From Candidatus Bathyarchaeota archaeon (GTDB lineage: Archaea > Thermoproteota > Bathyarchaeia > Bathyarchaeales > Bathycorpusculaceae): a stretch of DNA of 64,000 nt. Location of the stretch: the NCBI GenBank assembly GCA_018396705.1, contig JAGTQZ010000001.1:62001-126000 (forward strand), in the 5' to 3' direction. Each line of letters opens with the position of its first letter. Within the stretch, counting starts at the first letter, position 1. The notes under the pieces were generated by a model. It had not been told where the DNA came from. It saw nothing but the letters and a program-made list of their open reading frames with translations, and made no database searches. Of this stretch, positions 8,729 to 17,110 are shown piece by piece. The position numbers and the translations under genes are program-made.

Positions 8729-9949
8729 GTGGTAAGGCCTTCAATCTTAAGCAAGGAAATGCTTGGCGATAGTTATATGCGAAAGACTTCACGATTCAGC
8801 TTGGCTTTCGAAGTTTTAAACAGAGACTTAAAACTGATTTTTATCTCAAACCTTGTGGGCGCTTTCGGAGACGGTCTTTATGCTTATCTCTTGCCCTATT
8901 ATATGGCTGAAGGTTTGGGGGCGGGTTCTGTTGAAATCGGCGCGTTATATGCGTTGGCAAGCCTCTCGGCTGCTTTAACGCTGCTTGTCGCCGGGACGTT
9001 TGCTGATAAATATGACAGAAAAAAGATTATGATAGCCGGATGGGCTGCATGGATTCCGGCACCACTAATTTTTGCTTTTGCAAGAAACTGGATGCAGCTG
9101 GCTCCAGGTATGATACTTTGGGGTTTTTGGCTCGGCGGATCTGCAAGCACAGCCTACATTGTAACAGCGGCTGACAGGAATAGGCTTACGTTAACGTTTA
9201 CGGTTATATCCTCAGCTTGGTCTCTTGGCTATGTTTTTTCGCCAGCCCTTGGCGGATACATGGCTGGAAAAGTTGGCATGCAAACCGTCTTCCTTGCATC
9301 GTTCGTCCTATATAGTTTAGCGGCGCTGACTCTGGTGTTCATCAGAAGCCAATATGCCAAACCGCTGGAACAAGTAAACTTCAAAGATTATCCGTCAACA
9401 CTTCAGCTTTTAAAGACGAGGGAGCTTATGGTGCTTTCAGCCTTTTTCGCGGCGGTAATGTTCGTTCTGATGATGTATCGCCCTTTCGTGCCAAAGTTTT
9501 TAGCAGACATACACCGCTACGGAGACTTTGAAATTGGTGTTCTAGGCTCCATAGCCTTCGCCGGCTCAGCTATTTTAGGCATTGCATTAGGCAGACTTGG
9601 AGACAGGTATGGGAAAAAATTCGCCATCACAGCCTTGATGATGCTGTGTAGCTTTTCCTTGGCTGTTATGCTTCTAACTGGAAACTTCTACATTCTGGTG
9701 CTTACATCTTTCTTGAGTGGGGCCTCCTACACAATATGGTCGTTGATGAGCGCTGTTGTAGGGCCCATGGCACCAGAACTCATAAGGGCTAGGTGGATTT
9801 CCATCCCGCAAACGATAAGTATGTTCATTTCAACGCTAGCACCATACTTTGGTGGAATACTATACAATATGGAGCCAAACATACTCTTTGTCACTGCAAT
9901 TACAATGACCATTATTCTGGCGGCAGTCGCTTTAAACCAGAAGTTTTAG
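8729..9949 (+). CDS. Major facilitator superfamily transporter
   Basis: It is about 400 residues with around 12 hydrophobic segments. The MFS loop motif Asp-Lys-Tyr-Asp-Arg-Lys-Lys follows the second segment (about residue 92), and a second copy, Gly-Asp-Arg-Tyr-Gly-Lys-Lys, lies in the C-terminal half. This duplicated pattern is diagnostic for MFS carriers. The substrate is unknown. The GTG at 8729 is the longest start; ATG codons at 8759 and 8777 are also possible and would remove a hydrophilic N-terminus. Confidence 0.85.
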   Translation: MVRPSILSKEMLGDSYMRKTSRFSLAFEVLNRDLKLIFISNLVGAFGDGLYAYLLPYYMAEGLGAGSVEIGALYALASLSAALTLLVAGTFADKYDRKKIMIAGWAAWIPAPLIFAFARNWMQLAPGMILWGFWLGGSASTAYIVTAADRNRLTLTFTVISSAWSLGYVFSPALGGYMAGKVGMQTVFLASFVLYSLAALTLVFIRSQYAKPLEQVNFKDYPSTLQLLKTRELMVLSAFFAAVMFVLMMYRPFVPKFLADIHRYGDFEIGVLGSIAFAGSAILGIALGRLGDRYGKKFAITALMMLCSFSLAVMLLTGNFYILVLTSFLSGASYTIWSLMSAVVGPMAPELIRARWISIPQTISMFISTLAPYFGGILYNMEPNILFVTAITMTIILAAVALNQKF

Positions 9950-9960
9950 GAGTGGGCTCT

Positions 9961-11094
9961 TCATTTCGGCCTCTTCTCTAGGGTTAAACTTATCGACAAA
10001 TCCTGGCCATCCCTTTTAACTTTTAATTGTATAACATCTCCGGGGCTTTTGTATCGCTCCAGATAAATCATCAAGTCATCGTAACGGTTAACCGAACGGC
10101 TATCAACCTCCACAATTACGTCGCCAACTTGTAAGCCCGCGTTGTAGGCAGGGCTACCTTTAACTACATGTGAAATTGACACTCCGCCTATGTATGTGGC
10201 GTCACATTCTATACCAACCCATGGATGATCGTAGATTCCTTTCTCTATTATTGCATTGGCTACCCTCTGCATTATTATGGATGGGATGGCGTAGCCTATG
10301 CCTATGAAGGCGGCCACCCCCCCTGTTGTTTCTATAGCGAAGGTTACGCCTATAACTTGGCCTAGACCATTAAGTAATGGTCCGCCAGAATTCCCCGGGT
10401 TGATAGCTGCATCAAATTGAATTACGTCAACTATGGAGTATACTCCCCAAGGCTCAGGTACACCCAACTCGCTTAGCTTTAAAACTCTGCCAACCTGGCT
10501 TACTATACCAGCGGTCATTGAGCCTTCTAAGCCGAATGGGTTTCCAATGGCGTAGACAGGTTCACCCACCAAAAGCTCTGTGGAATCACCTATAGACAGT
10601 GGCTTAGCCTCTTCTGGAATGTTATACACTTCTAAAACTGCCAAGTCACTGTATATGTCTTTTCCCTTTAACGTTGCATGGATTTGAATGGGTTTGCCGT
10701 TAACAAAAAACGTTACTTTAACGCTGTTTTCGGAACCTTCCACAACATGATAGTTTGTGACAATGTATCCTTTGCCATTTGTTCCAACGCTATAAACAAA
10801 TCCTGAGCCAGACTTATCACCCGCTAGAACTAACACAACGGAGTTTCTTGTCATGTTATATATCTGAACTGCTGTAAGATTGAGTTTCTGAACGTAATGA
10901 AGCTGTTCTATGAACTCTTGAATAGTTTCAAGCCGGGCTGACAGGTCGGCATACCTATCCTGCAAAACCTTCAAATTCGTTCTCAAATCCAAGTGCAAGT
11001 ATACGAGCGAGAGAACTCCACCTAAAGCTATTGCAACGAGAAATAGCGATATTATGAACTTTTTATCTATTGCCGGGGTGTATTTCTGCTCCAT
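9961..11094 (-). CDS. Membrane-anchored HtrA/DegP-type serine protease with PDZ domain
   Basis: It is 377 residues. A single N-terminal membrane helix (about 13-34) is followed by a short coiled coil (about 40-65) and a trypsin-like domain. The triad is visible as His in Asn-Tyr-His-Val-Val (about 117), Asp in Ser-Asp-Leu-Ala-Val (about 150) and Ser in Gly-Asn-Ser-Gly-Gly-Pro (about 238). A C-terminal PDZ domain (about 285-375) contains Ala-Gly-Leu-Gln-Val-Gly-Asp-Val. It is predicted to face outside the cell and degrade or refold damaged surface proteins. It converges with the MFS gene. Confidence 0.92.
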   Translation of the reverse strand: MEQKYTPAIDKKFIISLFLVAIALGGVLSLVYLHLDLRTNLKVLQDRYADLSARLETIQEFIEQLHYVQKLNLTAVQIYNMTRNSVVLVLAGDKSGSGFVYSVGTNGKGYIVTNYHVVEGSENSVKVTFFVNGKPIQIHATLKGKDIYSDLAVLEVYNIPEEAKPLSIGDSTELLVGEPVYAIGNPFGLEGSMTAGIVSQVGRVLKLSELGVPEPWGVYSIVDVIQFDAAINPGNSGGPLLNGLGQVIGVTFAIETTGGVAAFIGIGYAIPSIIMQRVANAIIEKGIYDHPWVGIECDATYIGGVSISHVVKGSPAYNAGLQVGDVIVEVDSRSVNRYDDLMIYLERYKSPGDVIQLKVKRDGQDLSISLTLEKRPK

Positions 11095-11196
11095 GGAATC
11101 ACCTCACAAACTGCGTAGTGTGCAGTCTGAAAGACTTATTATGAAAAGACTTATTATGATCTGTAGGATAAAAGTATGCGTGCGCGTCGCGTGTGG

Positions 11197-11751
11197 CTAG
11201 ACTGCAGTTTCATCAATGATTTTTCCGCTTGGACAGAGATTGTAGCACTCCCTACAAGTGGCGCAAACGCCAGCTTTCTCTGGGACAAGAGCAATTTTTT
11301 TGTCTGCACCTCTTCCGATAAATGTTACGGCTTTTTCCCCTTTAACTTCTGCGCAATACCTCGTACAAAGACCGCAAAGGATACAGTCAGTTCGCTGGGA
11401 AGGGAAACGGGACTTTTCAACACCATACTTTTGAGCTAAGCTTAGTATGGGCCCAGTGGGGCTTAAAGGGAGAAGCAGTTCTAAGATGATCTTCCGAATT
11501 TTTATAATTTTATCGGAAGTCGTCTTCACTTTTAAGCCATCTTCTACAGGATAGCAACATGAAGCTACTATTTGGGTTTTACCTCTCTTTTCAATTTCTA
11601 CACTGCAAATTCGACATGCCCCATAAGGTTCTAGCTTCTCATCATAGCAGAGTGTGGGTATTTCTATACCAGCTTGCTTTGCAGCTTCTAGAATAGTCAT
11701 GCCTTCTTTTGCTTTAACTTCTTTCCCGTCGATGTTTAATGTTACAATCAC
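11197..11751 (-). CDS. 2Fe-2S/4Fe-4S ferredoxin subunit (NuoG N-terminal/HndD-like)
   Basis: It is 184 residues. Residues 1-75 form a plant-type 2Fe-2S domain with Cys-Tyr-Asp, Gly-Ala-Cys-Arg-Ile-Cys and a later Ser-Cys-Cys. A His-less linker and two Cys-x2-Cys-x2-Cys-x3-Cys 4Fe-4S motifs follow (Cys-Ile-Leu-Cys-Gly-Leu-Cys and Cys-Ala-Thr-Cys-Arg-Glu-Cys). This is the N-terminal electron-wire module of NuoG, HoxU and HndD-type hydrogenases without the catalytic domain. It is the last gene of a NuoE-NuoF-ferredoxin operon and should pass electrons from the NuoF flavin to an unidentified partner. Confidence 0.9.
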   Translation of the reverse strand: MIVTLNIDGKEVKAKEGMTILEAAKQAGIEIPTLCYDEKLEPYGACRICSVEIEKRGKTQIVASCCYPVEDGLKVKTTSDKIIKIRKIILELLLPLSPTGPILSLAQKYGVEKSRFPSQRTDCILCGLCTRYCAEVKGEKAVTFIGRGADKKIALVPEKAGVCATCRECYNLCPSGKIIDETAV

Positions 11752-11765
11752 AATTGTTCACCTCT

Positions 11766-13694
11766 CTACTTCTTTTTTCTGATCGGTTTCACCCCCATTG
11801 GCGGAGGGGGGATTGGTTCTCCTGTAAGTTTAACTACTGCCCCAAATCGGCAGAGTTCGTAACATGTTCCACACTTCACACACTTCTTTTGATCGATCCA
11901 GTGAACTTGGTCTTTGCCGCCTATGACAGCTCCCGCCGGGCACTCTCTTAGGCAAAGCATACATGCTTGGCATTTTTCTGGATCGATATAGTAGTTTATT
12001 AATGCCTTACATGCTTTAGCTTGGCATTTCTTCTCTTTTATGTGTTCTTCCCATTCATTTCTAAAGTATTTGAGCGATGTTAAAACAGGGTTGACTGCTG
12101 TTCTTCCTAACGCGCATAGCGATGCCTCTTTCATAACTTCAGCTAAATCTTCAATTTTTTCGATATCACCGTCTTTTCCTTTACCTTCGCAGATATCGTT
12201 TAGAATTTTAGACATCGCCCTTAATCCTTCACGGCACGGCACACATTTCCCACAGGACTCATCAAGGAGGAAGTCAATAAAATAGCGCGCCATATCCACC
12301 ATACATGCATCCTCGTCCATAACAATCATACCTCCTGAACCCATCATAGAACCTAGCTTAGTTAGCTCGTCGAAGTCCACGGGAGTGTCAAGGTACTGTT
12401 CTGGAATGAAGCCGCCCGAGGGCCCGCCTGTTTGAACTGCTTTAAACTTCTTGCCTCCTCTTATCCCTCCGCCTATCTTAAAGATTAAGTCGCGAAGTGT
12501 TATACCCATTGGAACCTCGACCAGACCAGTATTGTTGACTTTCCCCACTAGAGAAAATATCATGGTTCCACTGCTACCTTTAGTTCCAATGTTTCTAAAC
12601 CACTCGGCACCTTTAAGGATTATAAGCGGGATGGTGGCCCATGTCTTGGTGTTGTTAAGGCAACTTGGCTTATCCCATAAACCCTTAACAGCTGTGTGAA
12701 TATATTTTGGCCTCGGCTCGCCGACTTTGCCTTCAATAGCCGTCATAAGCGCGCTTGACTCTCCGGAGACAAAGGCACCTGCGCCTCTGTAAACTTCAAC
12801 ATTGAAGCTAAAGCCGGAACCCAGAATGTTTCCGCCGAGTAAACCGTATTCTTCAGCTTGTTCAATCGCAATTGATATGTTCTCTGCGGCTATTGGGTAC
12901 TCTTCTCGAACGTAAACAAAGCCTCGATGAGCACCGATGGCATAAGCTCCAATTATAAGGCCCTCTAAGACGCTGTGAGGATTACCCTCCATAACCGTTC
13001 TGTCCATAAATGCTCCGGGATCGCCTTGATCGCAGTTTACAATGACATACTTGGGTTCACCAGGCGCATTTCGTGTAGTCTCCCATTTTATTCCTGTTGG
13101 AAAACCTCCTCCGCCCCGACCTCGCAGGTTTGACTTCTTTACTTCCTCAATAATTTGCTCAGGTGTCATTTTGAATAGGGCTTTGGCAAGGGCGCTGTAT
13201 CCCCCGATGGCAATGTAGTCTTCAATGTTTTTGGGATTTATTTTTGCGTTATTTTCGAGTAGAAGCCTGAGCTGATATTTATAGAAGGGTATTTCCTCAA
13301 GAATTTGCGCAGTTTTTCCGGTGATTGGATCTTTGTAGAGCAAACGTTCTACGATCTCATTCTTAAGGACTGTTTTAGAAACAATTTCGGGGACATCTTC
13401 AGGCTTGACCTTAAAATAGTAAATTTCTTGTGGATAAATTGTTACTCTGGGTCCCTGTTCGCAGAAACCTACGCATCCAGTTTCCTTAACTTCCACTCTG
13501 TCTGTTAGCCCCTGTTTTTCAAGTTCAGCTTTGAAGGCTTCAACAAGTTTTATGCTTCCTTGCGCAACGCAGCCTGTGCTGACACATACTGTGATACACG
13601 GTTTACTTGGCTCTCTTTTCGCTAAGATTTCCTTACGGAGACGCTCAAGATCTTCAGGCGAACGTATAGGCTTAATATTTGACATGAAATTCAC
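11766..13694 (-). CDS. nuoF: NuoF-like diaphorase subunit (FMN, NAD(P), Fe-S)
   Basis: It is 642 residues. The N-terminus (about 30-120) is a thioredoxin-like 2Fe-2S domain (Ser-Thr-Gly-Cys, Gly-Cys-Val-Gly-Phe-Cys). The core has the glycine-rich NAD site Arg-Gly-Arg-Gly-Gly-Gly-Gly-Phe-Pro (about 193) and the FMN region Gly-Ala-Gly-Ala-Phe-Val (about 306). A 4Fe-4S motif, Cys-Gly-Lys-Cys-Val-Pro-Cys, lies near 475, and two ferredoxin clusters end the protein. This is the architecture of HndC/HydB, used in NAD(P)-linked and often electron-bifurcating oxidoreductases. No hydrogenase or formate dehydrogenase catalytic subunit is adjacent. Confidence 0.93.
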   Translation of the reverse strand: MNFMSNIKPIRSPEDLERLRKEILAKREPSKPCITVCVSTGCVAQGSIKLVEAFKAELEKQGLTDRVEVKETGCVGFCEQGPRVTIYPQEIYYFKVKPEDVPEIVSKTVLKNEIVERLLYKDPITGKTAQILEEIPFYKYQLRLLLENNAKINPKNIEDYIAIGGYSALAKALFKMTPEQIIEEVKKSNLRGRGGGGFPTGIKWETTRNAPGEPKYVIVNCDQGDPGAFMDRTVMEGNPHSVLEGLIIGAYAIGAHRGFVYVREEYPIAAENISIAIEQAEEYGLLGGNILGSGFSFNVEVYRGAGAFVSGESSALMTAIEGKVGEPRPKYIHTAVKGLWDKPSCLNNTKTWATIPLIILKGAEWFRNIGTKGSSGTMIFSLVGKVNNTGLVEVPMGITLRDLIFKIGGGIRGGKKFKAVQTGGPSGGFIPEQYLDTPVDFDELTKLGSMMGSGGMIVMDEDACMVDMARYFIDFLLDESCGKCVPCREGLRAMSKILNDICEGKGKDGDIEKIEDLAEVMKEASLCALGRTAVNPVLTSLKYFRNEWEEHIKEKKCQAKACKALINYYIDPEKCQACMLCLRECPAGAVIGGKDQVHWIDQKKCVKCGTCYELCRFGAVVKLTGEPIPPPPMGVKPIRKKK

Positions 13695-14438
13695 CTAATT
13701 ATATTTCGCAAGAATTTTCTTTACGTCTGTTAGTTTTAAGTGCCCATAATACTCGCCGTCAATAGTTAATACTGGGCTGATGGCGCAACAGCCCAGACAG
13801 TTCACAGTTGTTAGGGTAAACTTCCCGTCGGGTGTGGTTTGTCCAGGTTCTATTCCTAAAATTCTCTGTAGGTTATTAAGAAGTTCTGGTGCTCCTCGAA
13901 CTTTACATGATGTTCCCATACAAACTCTAATAGTATGCCGTCCTCTGGGAATTAGCGAGAAAGCTTTGTAAAATGTGGCAATACTATATATTTGAGCCAT
14001 AGAAACATTCAACCTTTCTGATATCCATATTAAGGCAAGTTTGGGAAGCCAGCCATATTTCTTTTGAACATCCAGCAGAATTTGAATCAGGCGACTTCTA
14101 TCGCTTTTATGCTTATCTACAATTGCGTCGACATCCCGTAGCTCTTGAACAATGAGTTTTATAGCTTGACCTCTCTGTCTTATTTGTTTTATAGCCTCGG
14201 CATAACGTAAAGCCTCCATCTCAAGCCTCTTAAGTTCGATGCTCAATGGTGGCTGATCAAGATCAAGCGAGTAATATTCACCAAGTAACTCTAAACCTTT
14301 CAATAGAAGCTGCGTTTTACTTAATCCCGTAGCTTCCTTAAGTTTAAATAACCTTTCTCTTTCCTTTTCACCTATTCGCAAACCTACAAACTGCGATTTA
14401 CGTTCTTTCTTCTTCTGGGGATAATTTTGGTTAAACAT
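13695..14438 (-). CDS. nuoE: NuoE-like 2Fe-2S subunit with N-terminal RHH-like domain
   Basis: The C-terminal 140 residues are a NuoE/HndA thioredoxin-like 2Fe-2S subunit with Cys-Met-Gly-Thr-Ser-Cys and Asn-Cys-Leu-Gly-Cys-Cys cluster ligands. Ahead of it are a ribbon-helix-helix-like segment (about 17-55, Val-Gly-Leu-Arg-Ile then Gly-Leu-Ser-Lys-Thr-Gln-Leu) and a charged helix (about 66-100), which NuoE proteins normally lack. The frame is open to 14522, but a TATA-like element at 14463-14474 places transcription start near 14440. I therefore chose the ATG at 14438; 14447 is also possible. It abuts nuoF directly. Confidence 0.85.
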   Translation of the reverse strand: MFNQNYPQKKKERKSQFVGLRIGEKERERLFKLKEATGLSKTQLLLKGLELLGEYYSLDLDQPPLSIELKRLEMEALRYAEAIKQIRQRGQAIKLIVQELRDVDAIVDKHKSDRSRLIQILLDVQKKYGWLPKLALIWISERLNVSMAQIYSIATFYKAFSLIPRGRHTIRVCMGTSCKVRGAPELLNNLQRILGIEPGQTTPDGKFTLTTVNCLGCCAISPVLTIDGEYYGHLKLTDVKKILAKYN

Positions 14439-14462
14439 GTTTAACATAGGAAAATTCCACAT

Positions 14463-14474
14463 CATATAAATTTT
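14463..14474 (-). promoter_or_regulatory. TATA-like promoter of the diaphorase operon
   Basis: Read on the minus strand, AAAATTTATATG lies about 29 bases before the ATG at 14438. The spacing predicts an almost leaderless transcript and argues against the longer reading frame starting at 14522. Confidence 0.5.
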
Positions 14475-14522
14475 TTGTATAAATCTCGGAAGCAAATATG
14501 ATACAGCAGCAAAGAATACCAA

Positions 14523-15215
14523 AAATGGCCTCCGGTGTTATTGTGCTCTTTTCAGTGACGTTTTGAAAGCTTCCTCCATTTGTGTGCAACAACTAACAGC
14601 AAAGGTGTGGAAAACAAGGCTCAGCGACATAAAGCAAGCAGCAAGAGATCAAAGCCCTTATTGTTACGTTAATTGAATTGCAAACTGGGTTATAACTCCG
14701 CCTTTAATCACTTTCTATGCAAACCTAATACTAACCGACCCCTTCCATAAGGCTGGGGTGATATTGCTTAATTTATCACCGTGTTTATAAATATCTGCGC
14801 CATGCCTCCTTCGCCAGAAACGTCCACTACATAACCATAACTGTGCACGGCGATAAAACGCTTTATGCTTTTCTTGTACTCCTCTAGCGGCAATATACCT
14901 CGGAGTAAGCGGCATTCCAGTAGCTTGGGATTCATAGCCATAAGCGCCCTCGTTTTCATCGCTTTGCCCGTAACATCCGGAGCAAAATCACGCAAAATAA
15001 TAACCATCGAGAAGAAAGGAGAGGAATAGTTCAACAACGCTTACATTCCGTTGGTGGGCAAAATTTCCGTAGTTGCACTCCTAACAACCTTAATAGTTCT
15101 CATTGCGAACGCCCCCAGCAGCTATGGCCTTCATACATTATTTACGCGTTTAGTTATAAAGTTGCATAAAAAGATTGCAAAATGCAAATTAAGTAAATTA
15201 TTCACTAGAAAAATA
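14523..15215. other. Stretch without a convincing gene
   Basis: About 690 bases between the diaphorase operon and a truncated gene hold only short frames with no recognisable motif. The best candidates are a plus-strand frame at 15051-15227 (58 residues, one hydrophobic segment, no convincing ribosome binding site) and a minus-strand frame at 14768-15037 (89 residues). The region looks like decayed DNA next to a tRNA gene. Confidence 0.5.
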
Positions 15216-15499
15216 ATGAAAAAGTAACATTAATTATCCATCAAAGAGAGATAAATAAGCATTTCCCTCAAGCGTTTCAATTAACCCTAAAAGATGAAGC
15301 CTCTATAATAGAAGCCATCAAAGCTGCAGATGAGGAAATAAAAAAGAAAGCCAAAGTATTTACTATAGGGAAGTACGAAAGCTTGCTTCAGATGGTCTCT
15401 CACCCTATTGAAAAAAGATTTTACAAACAAGTGGCAATCCATGCCAACGTAAAGTCTAAACCTATAAACCCGAAATGTAGTGGGGCTGCCCGGATTTGA
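15216..15499 (+). pseudogene. Truncated, frameshifted small gene ending inside tRNA-Pro
   Basis: An ATG at 15216 is followed by an A-run and, one frame away, by a good coding stretch from about 15222. It begins Val-Thr-Leu-Ile-Ile and runs through an Ala-Ala-Asp-Glu-Glu helix and a Pro-Ile-Glu-Lys-Arg-Phe-Tyr-Lys-Gln-Val segment. Correcting the A-run by one or two bases would restore an ATG-started protein of about 80 residues. The frame then runs 19 bases into the tRNA-Pro gene before stopping, so its natural C-terminus is probably lost. I do not assign a family. Confidence 0.4.
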
Positions 15500-15555
15500 A
15501 CCGGGGTCTAGAGAGCCCAAGTCTCCAAGCCTAGACCAAGCTAGCCGACAGCCCC
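15481..15555 (-). tRNA. tRNA-Pro (anticodon TGG)
   Basis: Read on the minus strand, the 7-bp acceptor stem GGGGCTG/CAGCCCC, a GGAGA/TCTCT anticodon stem with loop CTTGGGC (anticodon TGG, G37), and a CCCGG/CCGGG T-stem with TTCAAAT loop form a complete cloverleaf. The discriminator is A and no CCA is encoded. No intron is evident. Confidence 0.93.
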
Positions 15556-15629
15556 AATAATTTCTAATAGAATTTTGAGCGGATGGTTTAAAATGTTTCT
15601 CTATGGAAATAAAGTGTTTAGTTATAGTT

Positions 15630-15971
15630 CTAACGATTCCTAGCCGAACATTGCAGGACTTTTGGGCAGACAAGACATTCGTCTGGAATTGGCATATCCT
15701 TTGGAATAGAGTTTAGAAATCCGAAATAGTAGGCGCATTTTGCTGGCGAATCAAAAACCTTGGGGTAGTCTGTGGATTTGACGCTTACGATTTTCATGTT
15801 TTCTACAATTATGTCTATTTTGGACATGCAGTAAGGACAGGCATAGTACGTCTGTCGGGGGATCGTTGAGTTGTCTGTTAAAACGGCGGGTTTTTCAAAG
15901 GTTTTCCCGCATCCCCTGTAAGGGCATCTAAGCTTTTCCTCATGATGATGAAATAACGATGGGGGTGACAT
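15630..15971 (-). CDS. Archaeal zinc-ribbon protein of unknown function
   Basis: It is 113 residues. The N-terminal half has Cys-Pro-Tyr-Arg-Gly-Cys-Gly and Cys-Pro-Tyr-Cys, a likely zinc ribbon. The C-terminal half has Cys-Ala-Tyr-Tyr-Phe-Gly-Phe-Leu followed by Cys-Leu-Val-Cys-Pro and a final Cys, a second possible metal site. The spacing looks conserved by design, but I recognise no named family. A 12-bp perfect palindrome lies 19 bases upstream of the start and could be an operator. Confidence 0.75.
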   Translation of the reverse strand: MSPPSLFHHHEEKLRCPYRGCGKTFEKPAVLTDNSTIPRQTYYACPYCMSKIDIIVENMKIVSVKSTDYPKVFDSPAKCAYYFGFLNSIPKDMPIPDECLVCPKVLQCSARNR

Positions 15972-15989
15972 TTCTTTCCCTACGATGTT

Positions 15990-16001
15990 CAGACATGTCT
16001 G
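15990..16001. promoter_or_regulatory. 12-bp perfect palindrome upstream of the zinc-ribbon gene
   Basis: CAGACATGTCTG is a perfect inverted repeat between the zinc-ribbon gene start (15971) and an AT-rich TATA-like tract. Its position suits an operator; the cognate regulator is unknown. Confidence 0.35.
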
Positions 16002-16060
16002 TAATATTAATAATTAATAAAGATTTCTGTTCATATGTACAACAAAAATACGACTGGTGT

Positions 16061-17001
16061 TTAGACATTTTGTTTTTCTCGTGTCTCTGTTTTCTTTTCA
16101 TTTTGCCTTGTGATTGTTCGACTTTTCGCTAGAGCAGTTAATCCAAATATTTCGCCTCTTGTAATGTCGAGGGGTATTGCGAAGACGATGGTGTTGCTTG
16201 GATCATAGCTTATGTCTTCTAGGCTTGCTAGTGTGCGGAGGTATAACGCTCGGTTGCTCATTTGTTGCACAGCTTTATCTAGGTTTGCGGCGGCGGTTAG
16301 TTCGCCTTCGCTCTTGATTATAACTGCCCTCTTTTCACGTTCAGCTTCTGCTTGTCTTGCAATGACGCGTTTCATATCTTCCGGTAGCTCTATGTTCTGC
16401 AGCTTTACAGATATTATTTCGACGCCCCAGTTTTGGGTTTCTTCTTCAACAACCCTTTCAATTCTGTTGGCTATTTCCTCACGATGGGCAAGCAGTCGTC
16501 TAGCTCGATGCTGCCCACTACATCCCGCATGGTTGCCTGTGCATGTTTCATGACGCTGTCCCATAGGTTTCTAATGTTGATTAGGCTGTCTTTGGTGTTC
16601 ACAACTTTCGCAAACACGACGGCATCTACGCTCACGCTTATATTATCTTTCGTCATGACCTCTTGTCTCGGGACATCTAAAGCCACAATGCGTTTGTCCT
16701 GTTTAAGAAAACTTTCAACGAATGGCCATTTGAAGAAAAGTCTTGGACCGACAAGTCTTTGAAACTTGCCGAAACGAAGTATGACAGCTTCCTCCCACTC
16801 TTTGTTAATAGCGATTGTTATTGGCAACACACACCAAGAAAACACGGCGATAAGCGAGGGCACAGCAGCCGCTGGTGAGGAAAATAAAAGCACCGCAATT
16901 ATCGTTGTCACTATAGCTATAACTAGGAAGGAGACAAATGGTGTTAATGATCTTTTATATTCTGAGCTTGTTCTTTCGCTTTTCACTTTTGATTCTTCCA
17001 T
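16061..17001 (-). pseudogene. SPFH/band 7 (stomatin-like) membrane protein, frameshifted
   Basis: Two overlapping frames together make one stomatin-like protein. The first (16471-17001) has two N-terminal hydrophobic segments, then Val-Leu-Arg-Phe-Gly-Lys and an SPFH core ending in Gly-Ser-Ile-Glu-Leu-Asp-Asp. The second (16061 to about 16491) resumes with Leu-Ala-His-Arg-Glu-Glu-Ile and carries the helical C-terminus with Ala-Glu-Ala-Glu-Arg-Glu-Lys-Arg. The break lies at 16491-16494, where one missing base would restore the normal Glu-Leu-Asp-Asp-Leu-Leu-Ala-His-Arg. It could be a sequencing error or a recently inactivated gene. No NfeD-type protease is adjacent. Confidence 0.75.
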
Positions 17002-17110
17002 GGTCTCAATCCCAAATTATTGTTCATTGTTATTGTTTATATTCATAAAATTATCTACCACATTTTTCGCTAAATTTGGCTTTGTATGTGCATTGAATGC
17101 AAAGGCTTAA

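Noticed and set aside
14768-15037. 89-residue minus-strand reading frame
   Set aside because: No recognisable motif, odd composition and no ribosome binding site; it lies in a stretch that looks decayed.
15481-15555. tRNA-Pro as the integration site of the viral module
   Set aside because: The 3' end of the tRNA faces away from the viral genes, three host-type genes lie between, and I saw no copy of the tRNA end near 40 kb.
15287-15673. 128-residue minus-strand frame spanning tRNA-Pro
   Set aside because: It runs through the tRNA gene and opposite a better coding frame, so it is a shadow.
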